The notes below the pieces were generated by a model that had not been told where the DNA came from, did no database searches, and saw only the letters and a program-made list of their open reading frames with translations. A program made the translations under genes and the position numbers. Of a stretch of DNA of 64,000 nt, positions 1-10,777 are shown piece after piece (the stretch's first letter is position 1; the number at the start of each line of letters is the position of its first letter). Origin of the DNA: Mesobacterium pallidum (lineage in GTDB: Bacteria > Pseudomonadota > Alphaproteobacteria > Rhodobacterales > Rhodobacteraceae); contig NZ_JAIMID010000005.1 of assembly GCF_019966535.1 (NCBI RefSeq), forward strand, positions 124,001-188,000, read 5' to 3'.

Positions 1-791
1 TGATGCTGAACATCCTCGGATACTTCGACATCGCCGCCATGGACCCCTTCGGCGCCGAGCGCGCGCATGTCGAGGCAGAGGCGGCCAAGCTGGCCTACGA
101 CGCCCGCAACCGTTTCATCGCCGACCCGGATGTGCTGGACGCCACCGAACGCATGATCTCGCCCGCCACGGCCAAGGCGCTGGCGGCGCTGATCCACCCG
201 GACAGGGCCCTGCCGTACCCCGTCAGCCCGCTGACCGAGCAGGTGCACAAGGACACCGTCTACATCACCGTGGTCGACCGTGACCGCATGGCGGTGTCGC
301 TGATCTACTCGATCTTCAACGGCTTCGGCTCGGGTCTTGCGTCGAAGAAGTTCGGCATCCTGTTCCAGAACCGCGGCGCGGGCTTCAACCTGACCAAAGG
401 GCACCCGAACGAGCTGGGTCCGGGCAAGCGCCCGCTGCACACGATCATCCCGGCGATGCTGATGCACGGCGGCCGCGCCGTCATGCCCTACGGCGTCATG
501 GGCGGACAGTACCAGCCGGTCGGCCACGTGCGGGTGCTGCAGAACATGCTGCTGTGGGGCATGGACCCGCAGGAAGCCATCGACGGCGCCCGCTGCTTTG
601 CCGATGCCGGCAAGCTGCAGCTGGAAAGCGGATATTCCGACGCCGTCGCGGCCGAGCTGGCGGCGCGCGGCCACGACATAGACCGGATCACCAAGCCGCT
701 TGGCGGTGGCCAGGCGATCCGCATTCTCGGAAACGGCGTGCTGGAAGGCGGGTCGGACCCCCGCAAGGACGGCTGCGCGATAGGATACTGA
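1..791 (+). CDS. Gamma-glutamyltransferase, C-terminal part (5' partial)
   Basis: Ntn-hydrolase family that hydrolyses or transfers the gamma-glutamyl group of glutathione-like compounds. The frame is open from the first base, so the start of the large subunit lies left of the window; about 262 residues are visible. They contain the end of the large subunit and the complete small subunit. The expected autoprocessing nucleophile is the Thr encoded at 255-257 (context KDTVYITVVD), followed by the FGSG segment and PLHTIIPAM, which match the family. The stop is 2 bp before the rhodanese start, so the two genes are probably co-transcribed. The family is clear; the natural substrate is not, since acylase-like relatives look alike in this part. 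Confidence 0.85.
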   Translation, partial: MLNILGYFDIAAMDPFGAERAHVEAEAAKLAYDARNRFIADPDVLDATERMISPATAKALAALIHPDRALPYPVSPLTEQVHKDTVYITVVDRDRMAVSLIYSIFNGFGSGLASKKFGILFQNRGAGFNLTKGHPNELGPGKRPLHTIIPAMLMHGGRAVMPYGVMGGQYQPVGHVRVLQNMLLWGMDPQEAIDGARCFADAGKLQLESGYSDAVAAELAARGHDIDRITKPLGGGQAIRILGNGVLEGGSDPRKDGCAIGY

Positions 792-793
792 CC

Positions 794-1183
794 ATGCCCA
801 TCACCCCCGTGAAAGACCTCGTGGCCCAGGCAAAGACGCAGATCCGCACCCTGCCGGCGGACGAGGTGCAGCGCCTGTCCGACGCGGGCGAGATCCTGCT
901 GGTCGACATCCGCGACCCGCGCGAGCTGACGCGCGACGGCAAGATCCCCGGCGCCTTTTCCGCCCCGCGCGGGATGCTGGAATTCTGGGTGGACCCGTCC
1001 AGCCCCTACCACAAGCCGGCGCTGGTGACGGACAAGATGCTGGTTCTCTACTGCGCCAGCGCCTGGCGCTCGGCCCTCGCGGTCAAGGCCCTGCAGGAGA
1101 TGGGGGTCGAGAACATCGCCGAGCTTCAGGACGGCTTTTCCGCCTGGAAAAAAGCCGGCCGCCCGGTCGAAACGCCGGAATGA
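794..1183 (+). CDS. Rhodanese-like domain protein
   Basis: A 129-residue single-domain rhodanese, probably a cytoplasmic sulfurtransferase that carries sulfur on a cysteine persulfide. The active-site loop reads YCASAWRSA, with the Cys in the usual place after a hydrophobic strand, and LLVDIRDPRE is the conserved N-terminal rhodanese motif. I chose ATG 794 because the product then begins just before the domain and the start lies 2 bp after the gamma-glutamyltransferase stop, implying translational coupling. No signal peptide is visible. The pairing with a glutathione-degrading type of enzyme suggests a role in thiol or sulfur handling, which is inference. Confidence 0.85.
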   Translation: MPITPVKDLVAQAKTQIRTLPADEVQRLSDAGEILLVDIRDPRELTRDGKIPGAFSAPRGMLEFWVDPSSPYHKPALVTDKMLVLYCASAWRSALAVKALQEMGVENIAELQDGFSAWKKAGRPVETPE

Positions 1184-1187
1184 CGAT

Positions 1188-1210
1188 GTAAGGTGGGCAT
1201 CCTGCCCACC
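1188..1210 (+). repeat. REP-like hairpin, copy 1 (GTAA-led)
   Basis: GTAA followed by the hairpin GGTGGGCA-TCC-TGCCCACC (1192-1210, 8-bp perfect stem). It lies between the convergent rhodanese and hspQ genes, so it may also serve as a two-way terminator. The same hairpin recurs three times at 28700-28863. Confidence 0.7.
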
Positions 1211-1218
1211 GCCCGGCC

Positions 1219-1545
1219 TCAGTTGAGCTGGAAGTGCAGCGGGTAGTACCCGTCCTCGAAGGGTCCGAAAAGATCGGGAATATCCGGGTGTTCGACCGGC
1301 TCGCCGGAGTAATCGGCGATCAGGTTCTGCTCGGACACGTAGGCCACGTAGTAGCTTTGGTCGTTCTCGGCCAGCAGGTGATAGAACGGCTGCCCCTTGG
1401 CGGGCCGCGCATCCTCCGGGATCGACTCGTACCATTCCTCGGTATTCGAGAATTCGGGGTCGACGTCGAACACCACCCCCCGGAAGGGATGCTTCCGATG
1501 GCGCACGATTTGCCCGAGATTATATTTTGCGCGTGTCTTTAACAT
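1219..1545 (-). CDS. hspQ: Heat shock protein HspQ / YccV-like
   Basis: Small hemimethylated-DNA-binding/HspQ family protein of 108 residues. In enterobacteria HspQ is a heat-shock factor that modulates Lon and binds hemimethylated DNA. The family signature is clear: KYNLGQIVRHRKHPFRGVVFDVDP at the N-terminus, then the QPFYHLLAEND and YVSEQNL segments. The frame stays open much further upstream, but the start at 1545 gives the family's normal length and N-terminus. It faces the AEC transporter, which starts 85 bp away on the other strand. It converges with the rhodanese gene across a REP-like hairpin. Confidence 0.88.
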   Translation of the reverse strand: MLKTRAKYNLGQIVRHRKHPFRGVVFDVDPEFSNTEEWYESIPEDARPAKGQPFYHLLAENDQSYYVAYVSEQNLIADYSGEPVEHPDIPDLFGPFEDGYYPLHFQLN

Positions 1546-1630
1546 GTCATTGCAGCCCCTTGCCCCTGTTAGTAAGGGGATTCTTGGTAAAAAGTCCAAT
1601 ACCCGACGTGACTTTTCGGAGAAACACTCT

Positions 1631-2512
1631 GTGAACACAGCACTGACAGTCCTCGAAATCGTCTCGCCGGTGTTTTTCCTGGCCGTGATCGGCTTTGCCT
1701 GGGTCAAGGCGGGCTGGGATTTCCGCCTGGAATTCGTGACCCGGATGGCGATGACGCTGTCGGTGCCCTGCCTGATCTTCGTCGCCCTGATGAAGGCCGA
1801 TATCGACCCCGCCGCGCTGCGCAACCTGTCGCTGGCGGCACTGGCGGCTTACGGCGCGGTCATCGTCGTCGTGTCGATCGTCGTGCGTGTCGCGGGACTG
1901 ACGGCGCGGACCTATTCGGCGCCGCTGATCTTCGGCAACACCGGCAACGTCGGCCTGCCGCTGGCGCTCTTCGCTTACGGAGAGATCGGGCTCAGCTACG
2001 CCGTGGTGGTCTTCGCGGTCATGGCGATCCTCAGCTTCACCTTCGGGGTCTGGCTGGTGTCGGGCGGCGGCAACCCCTTCCGCGCGCTCAAGGAACCGAT
2101 GGTCTGGGGCACGATGGCCGGCGCCCTGTTCCAGTGGCAGGGATGGGAGACGCCAACCTTCCTGACCAACACGCTGCAGCTCATCGGCCAGATGGCGATC
2201 CCGCTGATGCTGATCACGCTGGGCGTCGCCGTGGCGCGGCTGACGCCGGGGCGGGTAGCCCAGGCCATCGGGCTGTCGCTGCTCAAGCTGGTGATCTGCA
2301 TCGCGGTGCCCTGGGCCGTGGGGCTGGCCTTCGCGCTCGACCGGGTGGCCTTTGCCGTGCTGGTGCTGCAGGTCTCGACCCCCGTGGCGGTGACGTCCTA
2401 CCTGCTGGCGACCAAGTATGGCGCCGACGCGGATTCGGTCGCGGGCCTCGTCGTGGTCTCGACGCTGCTGTCGGTCGTGGCCATGCCGCTCTTGTTGGCG
2501 GTTCTCCTCTGA
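1631..2512 (+). CDS. AEC-family (auxin efflux carrier) transporter
   Basis: Integral membrane carrier of 293 residues with about ten hydrophobic segments, family AEC/BASS superfamily, probably exporting small organic anions; members include malonate and malate carriers, but the substrate here is unknown. Recognisable parts are the VLEIVSPVFFLAVIGFAWVK-type first segment and the NTGNVGLPL motif in the middle. I chose the GTG at 1631 because CGGAGAA lies 7 bases upstream and the first membrane segment follows at once; an upstream ATG in the same frame would add residues with no family resemblance and would overlap hspQ. It stands alone. Confidence 0.85.
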   Translation: MNTALTVLEIVSPVFFLAVIGFAWVKAGWDFRLEFVTRMAMTLSVPCLIFVALMKADIDPAALRNLSLAALAAYGAVIVVVSIVVRVAGLTARTYSAPLIFGNTGNVGLPLALFAYGEIGLSYAVVVFAVMAILSFTFGVWLVSGGGNPFRALKEPMVWGTMAGALFQWQGWETPTFLTNTLQLIGQMAIPLMLITLGVAVARLTPGRVAQAIGLSLLKLVICIAVPWAVGLAFALDRVAFAVLVLQVSTPVAVTSYLLATKYGADADSVAGLVVVSTLLSVVAMPLLLAVLL

Positions 2513-2603
2513 CGGCCTGGTCACCTGTGGAAATCGTGATTTCAACTCTGCGCGCTTTTCGCTAGACTGGCCTCAAAACAAGACAAGACCAAGCGAGGGG
2601 CAG

Positions 2604-3194
2604 ATGAGCAGAACTCTTCGCGCATTGATCGTATTACTCCTGGTGGCTTCCTGCGGGGGCAGCCGGGACGCGACAGCGCCGCGTTCACTGGACGACGCCT
2701 GCGCCATCCTGGCGCAACGTCCGCATTTCGTGCGGGCCTTCCGCGACACCGAGCGTCGCTGGAAAGTGCCGACGCATGTGCAGATGGCCACGATCTACCA
2801 GGAATCCAAGTTCATCGGAAACGCGCGCACGCCGTTCCGCTACACGCTGGGGATCCTGCCGATGGGCCGCCAAAGCTCGGCCTACGGCTATGCGCAGGCG
2901 CTGGATGCGACCTGGGACGAATACCGCCAGGCCACCGGAAACCGGGGCGCCAAGCGGGACGACATCCGCGATGCCACGGATTTCATGGGCTGGTACATGA
3001 ACCTGACGCAGGAACGGAACGGCATTTCGCTGCACGACGCGCGCAACCAGTACCTGAACTACCACGAAGGCCATTCGGGCTATCGCCGCGGCACGTACAA
3101 CAGCAAGTCCTGGCTGCTGCGCGTGTCCGGAGAGGTCGGCCAGCGGTCCGAGCTCTACAAGGCGCAGCTACAAAGCTGCCCGCGCTACCGCTAA
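2604..3194 (+). CDS. Lytic-transglycosylase-like lipoprotein
   Basis: Predicted lipoprotein of 196 residues. A hydrophobic N-terminus ends in a lipobox (LLVASC, Cys near residue 18), so it should be anchored in a membrane on the periplasmic side. The body resembles the SLT/lysozyme-like fold: ATIYQESKF holds the candidate catalytic Glu, and AYGYAQALDATWDEYR resembles the S-x-G-x-x-Q region of lytic transglycosylases, which cleave peptidoglycan glycan strands. AGGGG lies 4-8 bases before ATG 2604. It converges on lolA across the palindrome at 3202-3222. Substrate and activity are inferred from family only. Confidence 0.75.
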   Translation: MSRTLRALIVLLLVASCGGSRDATAPRSLDDACAILAQRPHFVRAFRDTERRWKVPTHVQMATIYQESKFIGNARTPFRYTLGILPMGRQSSAYGYAQALDATWDEYRQATGNRGAKRDDIRDATDFMGWYMNLTQERNGISLHDARNQYLNYHEGHSGYRRGTYNSKSWLLRVSGEVGQRSELYKAQLQSCPRYR

Positions 3195-3201
3195 GCGTAC
3201 C

Positions 3202-3222
3202 GGGCGGGCCCTGGGCCCGCCC
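3202..3222. terminator. Perfect GC palindrome between convergent genes
   Basis: GGGCGGGCCC-T-GGGCCCGCCC forms a 10-bp stem centred between the transglycosylase stop (3194) and the lolA stop (3230). There is no T-run, so it is a probable bidirectional terminator or RNA-end protector rather than a textbook intrinsic terminator. Confidence 0.55.
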
Positions 3223-3229
3223 TGCCGCA

Positions 3230-3811
3230 TCAGTTCGTGGGGATGGCGAACAGCCGGTTCGGGATCGACCCGCCCTTGGTCAGCTCGCCCAGGATCACCG
3301 TGGTCTGGCTGCCCGAATCATCGTTGATCAGCCACTGGCGCAGTTCCGGGTTCGGCCCGGTGAACACCATCTGGATATTGCCATACTCCGGGTGCTCGGG
3401 GTCCTGCGCCGTGACGATGGTCTTGTTGCCGTCCTCGCGGTGCCCGGTCACCATCCGCGCCCGCGTCAGATCCACGTCCTTGGCCAGGATGATCGACAGC
3501 GGCGTGCGGTTCAGCGGGTATTGCTCGGGCGGCATGTTCGACTTCCGGTCGACGATCGCCACCGTGCTGCCCGAGGCCAGCACCAGCGCAGTTTCGGGCG
3601 GGTCGTATTCGAACCGCACCCGGCCCGGCCGCTTGATGTAGATCGTCCCGGTCGAGATCGTGCCGTCATCGTTGATCTGGGTGAATTTCGACTGCGCCGT
3701 GGTCAGGCTGTTGAGGTATTGCGACAAGGCGCCCAGCGACAGCTTTTCGGCCGAGGCGGGCAGCGCCGCCATCACGGCCAGGGCGCTTGCGGCGAACAGG
3801 GTACGAAACAT
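3230..3811 (-). CDS. lolA: Outer-membrane lipoprotein carrier protein LolA
   Basis: Periplasmic chaperone that takes lipoproteins released by the LolCDE ABC transporter and carries them across the periplasm. The 193-residue product has a clean signal peptide (cleavage after ALPASA) and the LolA features QSKFTQINDDG, TGTIYIKRPGRVRFEYDPP and a hydrophobic-lined beta half-barrel pattern. Length is normal. It lies downstream of ftsK on the same strand but is separated by 247 bp that hold a hairpin repeat and its own upstream region, including the 13-mer at 3866-3878, so it probably has its own promoter. Confidence 0.9.
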   Translation of the reverse strand: MFRTLFAASALAVMAALPASAEKLSLGALSQYLNSLTTAQSKFTQINDDGTISTGTIYIKRPGRVRFEYDPPETALVLASGSTVAIVDRKSNMPPEQYPLNRTPLSIILAKDVDLTRARMVTGHREDGNKTIVTAQDPEHPEYGNIQMVFTGPNPELRQWLINDDSGSQTTVILGELTKGGSIPNRLFAIPTN

Positions 3812-3865
3812 TCTGACTTCCTTTGTTGTCCGGTTCGGTCCGATCCTGCCGGATCGCGCGCTGTC

Positions 3866-3878
3866 ATGCGATAACAGG
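3866..3878 (-). promoter_or_regulatory. Shared 13-mer upstream of lolA
   Basis: On the minus strand this reads CCTGTTATCGCAT, 55-67 bases before the lolA start. The identical 13-mer occurs at 11395-11407 in the divergent region between two secreted-protein genes. It may be a common operator or promoter element; no regulator is identified. Confidence 0.35.
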
Positions 3879-3984
3879 CGGCTTACATCTCATATCGGTC
3901 CGTCGGGCCCTCCGATCAAGACACCCAACGCGCCGCCAACCCCGTCGGTTCCACGCGAAACGGGGCCGCACATGCAGCCCCGCC

Positions 3985-4045
3985 CTTCACTTTTCCGAAA
4001 ATACTCCGGGGGAGTCCGCCAACGGCGGACGGGGGCAGCGCCCCC
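3985..4045 (-). repeat. Hairpin-tail repeat, copy a
   Basis: Reverse-oriented copy: conserved tail (CTTCAC...AAATACTCC) at 3985-4007, then hairpin GTCCGCC-AAC-GGCGGAC (4014-4030) and hairpin GGGGGC-AGC-GCCCCC (4031-4045). It lies just after the ftsK stop and before the lolA upstream region. Confidence 0.75.
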
Positions 4046-4058
4046 TCCCCCGCCGGCC

Positions 4059-7000
4059 TTACTGCTGTTCCGGCACGAGAATCTCGCGCTTGCCCACGTG
4101 GTTCGAGGCGCTGACGACCCCCTCGTCCTCCATCTGCTCAACCAGGCGCGCGGCCTTGTTGTAGCCGATGCCCAGCTTGCGCTGGATGTACGAGGTCGAG
4201 CATTTGCGGTCCTTGATCACGATCGCGACAGCCTGGTCGTACAGCGCATCCTCGCCGCCCGTGTTGCCCCCGGTGTTCAGCCCCAGCACCGCGTCGATGT
4301 TGTCGGCCTTTTCCTCGTCCGGCCCCTCGACCACGCCGCCCACGTATTCCGGCGGGCCGAATTGCTTGAGGTGGTTGACGACCTCCTCGACCTCTTCATC
4401 GCTGACGAAGGGCCCGTGGCAGCGGGTGATCTTGGCCCCGCCGGCCATGTAAAGCATGTCGCCCATGCCCAGCAGCTGCTCGGCGCCCATTTCGCCCAGG
4501 ATCGTGCGGCTGTCGACCTTGGACGTCACCTGGAACGAGATCCGGGTGGGGAAGTTCGCCTTGATCGTGCCGGTAATCACGTCGACCGACGGGCGCTGCG
4601 TGGCCATGATGATGTGGATGCCAGACGCCCGCGCCATCTGGGCAAGGCGCTGGATGCAGGCTTCGATTTCCTTGCCCGCCACCATCATCAGGTCGGCCAT
4701 CTCGTCGACGATCACGACGATATAGGGCATCTTCCTCGGCTCGAATTCCTCGCTCTCGAAGATCGGCTCGCCTGTCTCGTCGTCGAACCCGGTCTGCACG
4801 GTGCGTTCGAACATCTCGTTGCGCGACAGGGCGTCGGCGACGCGGCTGTTGTAGCCGTCGATGTTGCGCACGCCCATCTTAGACATCTTGCGGTAGCGGT
4901 CCTCCATCTCGCCCACGACCCACTTGAGCGCCACGACGGCCTTCTTGGGGTCGGTCACCACGGGGCTCAGCAGGTGCGGGATGCCGTCATAGACGCTGAG
5001 TTCCAGCATCTTGGGGTCGATCATCACCAGCCGCAGGTCGTCCGGCGTCAGCTGGTAGAGCAGCGACAGGATCATGGTGTTGATCGCAACCGATTTACCC
5101 GACCCCGTGGTCCCCGCGATCAGCAGGTGAGGCATCTTGGCCAGGTTCGCGACCATCGGATCACCGCCGATGTCCTTGCCCAGCGCCAGCGGCAGCTTGT
5201 GGTTGCGGTCGCCGTAATCGCGGCTCGACAGGATCTCGCGGAACGACACCATCTCGCGCTTCTCATTGGGCAGTTCGATACCGATGACGCTGCGGCCGGG
5301 CACGGTGGACACGCGGGCCGACAGCGCGGACATGCTGCGCGCGATGTCGTCCGCCAGGCCGATGACGCGGCTCGCCTTGAGGCCCGGCGCGGGCTCCAGC
5401 TCGTACATGGTGACGACGGGGCCGGGTCGGACGCTGACGATCTCGCCCTTCACGCCATAATCGTCGAGCACGGATTCCAACATCCGCGCGTTCTCTTCCA
5501 GCGCCTCGTCCGAAAGGTGATGCCGCTCGATGCTGGCCGGGTTGCGCAGCAGCGACAGCGGCGGCAGCTCGTAATCCGCGGTGGCGTCGTCGAACTTGAG
5601 CGACGGCTGCGCCTCGGCCCGGGCCCGGGTCGAGGGCTGCATCGGCTTGCGGGTCGGGTGGACGACCTTGGCGGGCTGCGCCACGGGCGCGGCCGGGATC
5701 GGCGCGGCGACGCGGGGCTGCGGCGCCGGGGCCGCGTAGCCCGGCTCGTCATCAGCCGGAAAGCCGTCGTAGGGATCCTCGTCGTCGTAGGTCATCGCCG
5801 GATCGTCGTAGCGGTCGTCCGCTTCGGCCGCGTAGGCGTCTTCGGCGTCGTCCAGCTCGGCGGTGTAGCCGTCGTCGGCATAGGCATCCTCGGCCGCATA
5901 GGCGACGCCGGGGGCATCGTAACCCTCGTCTGCCGGCGCAAGCGCGGCCTCGGCCCAATCGGCCTCGTCCTGCCAGGGTGCCATCTCGCGCGCGACCGGA
6001 GCCTCGATCGGCTCGGCCGCGACGCGGCGCGGGCCAGACACGCGGGCCGCAGCCGGCGCCGCGGGCACGGGCCTGCGGGGCGCGGTCAGCGCGGGTTCGG
6101 GCGGCAGCGCATCACGGTGCTGCGCGGTCAGAGGCGGCTCAGGCGGCAGCTCGCGATGGGCGGCGGTCAGCGGCGGTTCGGCCATCACCATGCGCGGGCG
6201 CGAGGTGTCGAGCACCAGCGCCGAGGGGCCACGGCCCCGGCCCTTGGTCAGCCCCGTCGCCTGCACGCCGGTGACCGTCGTCGCACGGCCCTGCGGCGCG
6301 CGCACGCGCGACCGGATCACGTCGCCGATCTTGGACTTGATCCGTTCTTCGGTGGGCATGTCGGCCTCGAAGTCCAGCGCCTGGGGCTCGACCAGCTCGG
6401 GCTCGGGATCGGCGGCCAGCGGCGTCCGCTTCATCATCCGCGACAGGAAGCCGGGCTTGTCCTGCGGCATGTCGATCAGCGGCTCGTCGTCGAAAGGCGC
6501 ATGGTGGTCGCTGACCACCGCGATGGGCGCGGGCCGCTCAAAGAAGGGCTCGTCATCGATCACCGGGTCCGTCGCAGGACGCCGCACGCGCGTGGCGGAG
6601 TGCGCAGCGGGAATGGTGCTGGCGACGGCATATTCCTCGGTCTGCTGGAGGGCGGCCCATTCGGCGGCCTCGGCCTTTTCGATCCGGCGCTGTTCGCGGC
6701 GGGCCTGCGCCCTGTGCTGCATGTCCTGCGCCCGGGCCAGCGCGCCAGAGGCGCCGCGACCGGCAAGGTTCATCGCCGTGGCATAGGCCATGATGATCCC
6801 GATCAGCAGGAACCGCCCGATGGTCTTGAGCTCGTGCTGCGTGAACCCCAGGACAAAGGCGCCGACGGCGAGGATGGCGACCCCCATCAGGAAGGACACG
6901 ACCTTGAGACCAAAGGCGGTGCCCAGCGGCAGGATGTTCAGGAAGGTGCCCAGCACCGTGTCGCCGAAGAGGCCCCCAAGGCCAAAGCTGTGCGTCCAGT

Positions 7001-7397
7001 CGTCACCGGGCACCAGGGTCGAGGCGTAGACCGAGGCAAGCGCGATGGCGATGGGCGCGAAGATCAGCCGCGACACGGCGCGGTCGTCGCCGCGATGCAG
7101 GGCCAGGCGCAGCCCCCATGCGGCGAGAACGACGGCGATGCCCCAGGCCCCCTTGCCCACGATCATGAACAGCGGCGCCGACAGGGACGCGCCGAAGCGG
7201 CCCATCCAGTTCTGCACCGGCGCATCCGTGGCCGACAGCCAGGACGGATCATCGGGCGTGTAGGACCCGATCATCATCGCTGCCATGACCCCCAGGGCAA
7301 TCAGCGCGAGCCCGGCCAGTTCCTTGCCACGCTTCTCGATCGCCATCGCCATGTTGCTGTCCAGCAGGGGGTCTCTCCCTTTTGTCTGATATGCCAT
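4059..7397 (-). CDS. ftsK: DNA translocase FtsK
   Basis: Septal DNA pump that moves the chromosome terminus and activates XerCD recombination at dif. The 1112-residue product has an N-terminal membrane domain (four or more hydrophobic segments in residues 25-200), an acidic and proline/alanine-rich linker to about residue 600, and the motor. Walker A is AGTTGSGKS near residue 760 and Walker B is [11 protein letters not shown] near 890. The C-terminal gamma winged-helix domain ([26 protein letters not shown]) should read KOPS-like sequences. The gene follows the dapC-like aminotransferase by 13 bp on the same strand, implying co-transcription. A start at residue 16 (MAMAIEKR) is also possible. 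Confidence 0.95.
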   Translation of the reverse strand: MAYQTKGRDPLLDSNMAMAIEKRGKELAGLALIALGVMAAMMIGSYTPDDPSWLSATDAPVQNWMGRFGASLSAPLFMIVGKGAWGIAVVLAAWGLRLALHRGDDRAVSRLIFAPIAIALASVYASTLVPGDDWTHSFGLGGLFGDTVLGTFLNILPLGTAFGLKVVSFLMGVAILAVGAFVLGFTQHELKTIGRFLLIGIIMAYATAMNLAGRGASGALARAQDMQHRAQARREQRRIEKAEAAEWAALQQTEEYAVASTIPAAHSATRVRRPATDPVIDDEPFFERPAPIAVVSDHHAPFDDEPLIDMPQDKPGFLSRMMKRTPLAADPEPELVEPQALDFEADMPTEERIKSKIGDVIRSRVRAPQGRATTVTGVQATGLTKGRGRGPSALVLDTSRPRMVMAEPPLTAAHRELPPEPPLTAQHRDALPPEPALTAPRRPVPAAPAAARVSGPRRVAAEPIEAPVAREMAPWQDEADWAEAALAPADEGYDAPGVAYAAEDAYADDGYTAELDDAEDAYAAEADDRYDDPAMTYDDEDPYDGFPADDEPGYAAPAPQPRVAAPIPAAPVAQPAKVVHPTRKPMQPSTRARAEAQPSLKFDDATADYELPPLSLLRNPASIERHHLSDEALEENARMLESVLDDYGVKGEIVSVRPGPVVTMYELEPAPGLKASRVIGLADDIARSMSALSARVSTVPGRSVIGIELPNEKREMVSFREILSSRDYGDRNHKLPLALGKDIGGDPMVANLAKMPHLLIAGTTGSGKSVAINTMILSLLYQLTPDDLRLVMIDPKMLELSVYDGIPHLLSPVVTDPKKAVVALKWVVGEMEDRYRKMSKMGVRNIDGYNSRVADALSRNEMFERTVQTGFDDETGEPIFESEEFEPRKMPYIVVIVDEMADLMMVAGKEIEACIQRLAQMARASGIHIIMATQRPSVDVITGTIKANFPTRISFQVTSKVDSRTILGEMGAEQLLGMGDMLYMAGGAKITRCHGPFVSDEEVEEVVNHLKQFGPPEYVGGVVEGPDEEKADNIDAVLGLNTGGNTGGEDALYDQAVAIVIKDRKCSTSYIQRKLGIGYNKAARLVEQMEDEGVVSASNHVGKREILVPEQQ

Positions 7398-7410
7398 GCT
7401 CGCCTCGTTC

Positions 7411-8589
7411 TTATTTGAAAAGACAGTCGCGAAGCTTTTCCAGCCCCGTCGCCATCTCGTCCCTTGGGGCCACCATCGCGACCCTTATGTATGTGCGGCC
7501 GGGGTTGTCTGCCCCCACGGTCCGCGACAGGTAGGCCCCCGGCAGGACCCGCACGCCGGTCTCCTGCCACAGTTTCAGGGCCGCCGCTTCGCCGTCGCCC
7601 ACGTCGAGCCAGAGGAAGAATCCGCCTTCGGGCCCTTCGTACCCTGGCACGCCCGAAAAAATCTCGTCCGCGATGCGGAACTTGTCCTGGTAAAGCGCGC
7701 GGTTCTCGACCACATGCGCCTCGTCCGCCCAAAGCCGCGCCGACGCGGCCTGGATCGGCCCCGGCAGCGGCGCGCCCGCGTAGGAGCGCAGGAGCTGGAT
7801 GCGTTTCAGCGATTCCGGCCCGCCCGCCACAAGACCCGAGCGCAGGCCCGGCACGTTCGACCGCTTGGACAGCGAGTTGAACAGCACCACCCGCTCGGGG
7901 TCCGCACCCATCGCGGCCGCGACGGTCAGCGCGCCGACGGGCTGGGCATCGCGGTAGATCTCGGAATAGCATTCATCCGCGAGGATCTGGAAGTCGTGCT
8001 TTTCGGCCAGCGCGATCAGGTCGCGCCAGTAGCCTTCGGTCGCAATCGTGCCCTGCGGGTTGGCCGGAGAGCAGATGTAGGCCAGCGCCGTGCGGTCCAG
8101 CACCTCGGGCGCGACGCTGCCGTAATCGGGCAGGAAACCGTTGTCTTTCGTGGCCGGCAGGAACACCGGCTCGGCCCCCACCGACATCGCCGAGATCATG
8201 TAGACCTGGTAAAACGGGTTGGGGATCAGCACCACGGGCCGCTTGCCGCGCAATGTCTCGGGACACAGCGCCATGCCGGCGTTGTACAGCCCCTCGCGCG
8301 TGCCGTTCAGCGGCATCACCTGCGCGGGCGGCAGGTCGACGCCGTAACGTCGGGAAATCCAGCCGGTCAGCGCCTCTTGCAGCGCGGGCGTGCCTTCGTT
8401 CTTGGGGTAGTCGTTGAACTCGGCCGCATGGGCCGCGATCACCTCGGGGACCCAGGTCGGGAAGGGGTGTTTCGGCTCGCCAATCGTCATGTGCAGCACG
8501 TCGCCGCCGGGGGCGTGCGTGTCCAGCAGCGCCCGCAACCGCGGGAACGCATAGGCCGGAAGGTCCGAGAACCGTTCGGATAGCTGCAT
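7411..8589 (-). CDS. dapC: Class I/II aminotransferase, DapC-like (N-succinyl-diaminopimelate aminotransferase)
   Basis: PLP-dependent fold-type I aminotransferase of 392 residues. The MTIGEPKHP motif near the N-terminus and the overall length match proteobacterial DapC, which makes N-succinyl-diaminopimelate for lysine and peptidoglycan. The PLP-binding Lys is in [15 protein letters not shown], and the NPFYQVY and ADECYSEIY segments are typical. It is 13 bp upstream of ftsK, and asd of the same pathway lies elsewhere in the window. Upstream it is insulated from ccrM by an intrinsic terminator. The family is certain; the exact substrate is less so, since related aspartate-type aminotransferases share most motifs. 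Confidence 0.75.
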   Translation of the reverse strand: MQLSERFSDLPAYAFPRLRALLDTHAPGGDVLHMTIGEPKHPFPTWVPEVIAAHAAEFNDYPKNEGTPALQEALTGWISRRYGVDLPPAQVMPLNGTREGLYNAGMALCPETLRGKRPVVLIPNPFYQVYMISAMSVGAEPVFLPATKDNGFLPDYGSVAPEVLDRTALAYICSPANPQGTIATEGYWRDLIALAEKHDFQILADECYSEIYRDAQPVGALTVAAAMGADPERVVLFNSLSKRSNVPGLRSGLVAGGPESLKRIQLLRSYAGAPLPGPIQAASARLWADEAHVVENRALYQDKFRIADEIFSGVPGYEGPEGGFFLWLDVGDGEAAALKLWQETGVRVLPGAYLSRTVGADNPGRTYIRVAMVAPRDEMATGLEKLRDCLFK

Positions 8590-8783
8590 GGGTCTGCTCT
8601 GCCTCGGGTTCGGGGTCGTTTTTCGCCCCGGGTTTGCGTGTCACGATAGCAACGCCTCGCATGCTCCGTCCAGAAAGATGGTGTGGAATTGGGCACTTGT
8701 GGCAGGAAGGTCGCATTTTGCGGCGAGCCGCAAAATCTATGAGTGGCCCGCGCGGGCGAACACCATCCCTTGTGTCCACCGCC

Positions 8784-8814
8784 AAAAAAATGCCCCGCCG
8801 CAAGGGACGGGGCA
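8784..8814 (-). terminator. Intrinsic terminator of ccrM
   Basis: Read on the minus strand, a TGCCCCG...CGGGGCA hairpin (8791-8814, 7-bp stem) is followed directly by seven T (8784-8790). It lies 68 bp after the ccrM stop and before the dapC-like gene. This is the clearest rho-independent terminator for a protein gene in the window. The remaining bases of 8590-8881 hold no gene. Confidence 0.85.
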
Positions 8815-8881
8815 TCAGTTGAGTGCCCATGTCAGACGCATGGGCACCGGCGGTGTTCGAATGTCGTTGAAAAACCGGGGC

Positions 8882-10054
<1,173 letters not shown>

Positions 10055-10061
10055 TCAGGAT

Positions 10062-10100
10062 GAGTCAGGACCGAATCGCCGTCAATTTCTTTTTTGAATC
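10062..10100 (-). promoter_or_regulatory. Cluster of three GANTC sites upstream of ccrM
   Basis: GAGTC at 10062-10066 and GAATC at 10073-10077 and 10096-10100, within 39 bp. At this base composition about one site per 300 bp is expected. In Caulobacter the ccrM promoter is silenced by GANTC methylation, so this is a likely self-regulatory region; the last site overlaps the rnhB stop. Confidence 0.55.
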
Positions 10101-10740
10101 AAGAGGTTGAGGATTTGGCTTGATACAAGATATTGTGGACCGGCTTGAAGGTTCGTCTATGGTGTGGGGTAACCCCGAGATTTTGAAGCGCCGCTTTGTG
10201 GCTTTTTGTCGGGTATCCGGCGTTTGTTTCCCAGCCGTATCCGGGCCAGTGTTGCGCCAAATCCCGCATGACATAATCTCGCCTGATTTTGGCCACAATC
10301 GAGGCCGCCGCGATCGACATCGACCGGGCGTCGCCCTTGACGATCGGAGTGGCGGGCAGGTTCAGGCCACGGGGAATCATCTTGCCGTCGATCAGCAGGT
10401 GATCGGGGCGAATCGCCAGCCCCTCGACCGCGCGGCGCATGGCGAGATGGCTGGCCTGCAAGATGTTGATCTCGTCGATCTCGTCGACCGTGGCCTCCCC
10501 GATGGACACGATGGCCGAGGCATGGATCTCTTCGGCCAGCCGTTCGCGGGATTTCGCGGTCAACATCTTGGAATCGCGCAGGCCCAGGGGCAGGTGCGCA
10601 AGATCGAGGATCACCGCCGCCGCCATCACCGGCCCGGCCAGCGGCCCGCGCCCCACCTCGTCGACGCCGGCGATCGCGGTGGCACCGGCTGCCCGGGCGG
10701 CCTCTTCGAAACTCAGGTCGGAGTCATATCGGTCCATCAT
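10099..10740 (-). CDS. rnhB: Ribonuclease HII
   Basis: Removes RNA, including single ribonucleotides, from RNA-DNA duplexes. The 213-residue product carries GVDEVGRGPLAGP (first catalytic acids), LRDSKML, and the SIAAASIVAKIRRD and GYPTKSHKAAL segments of type-2 RNase H. I chose ATG 10740 because GAAGGG lies just upstream on the minus strand and the protein then has normal length; the next codon is also ATG. The frame could be extended 19 residues, but those look unrelated. It lies directly upstream of ccrM. Confidence 0.92.
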   Translation of the reverse strand: MMDRYDSDLSFEEAARAAGATAIAGVDEVGRGPLAGPVMAAAVILDLAHLPLGLRDSKMLTAKSRERLAEEIHASAIVSIGEATVDEIDEINILQASHLAMRRAVEGLAIRPDHLLIDGKMIPRGLNLPATPIVKGDARSMSIAAASIVAKIRRDYVMRDLAQHWPGYGWETNAGYPTKSHKAALQNLGVTPHHRRTFKPVHNILYQAKSSTS

Positions 10741-10777
10741 GGTCCCTTCAAACCGCAGGACCCGATCCGACGCAAGA

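Noticed and set aside
3660..7418. 1252-codon open frame antisense to ftsK
   Set aside because: His/Arg/Gly-rich low-complexity translation, no domain, exactly opposite a clear ftsK; a product of high third-position GC.
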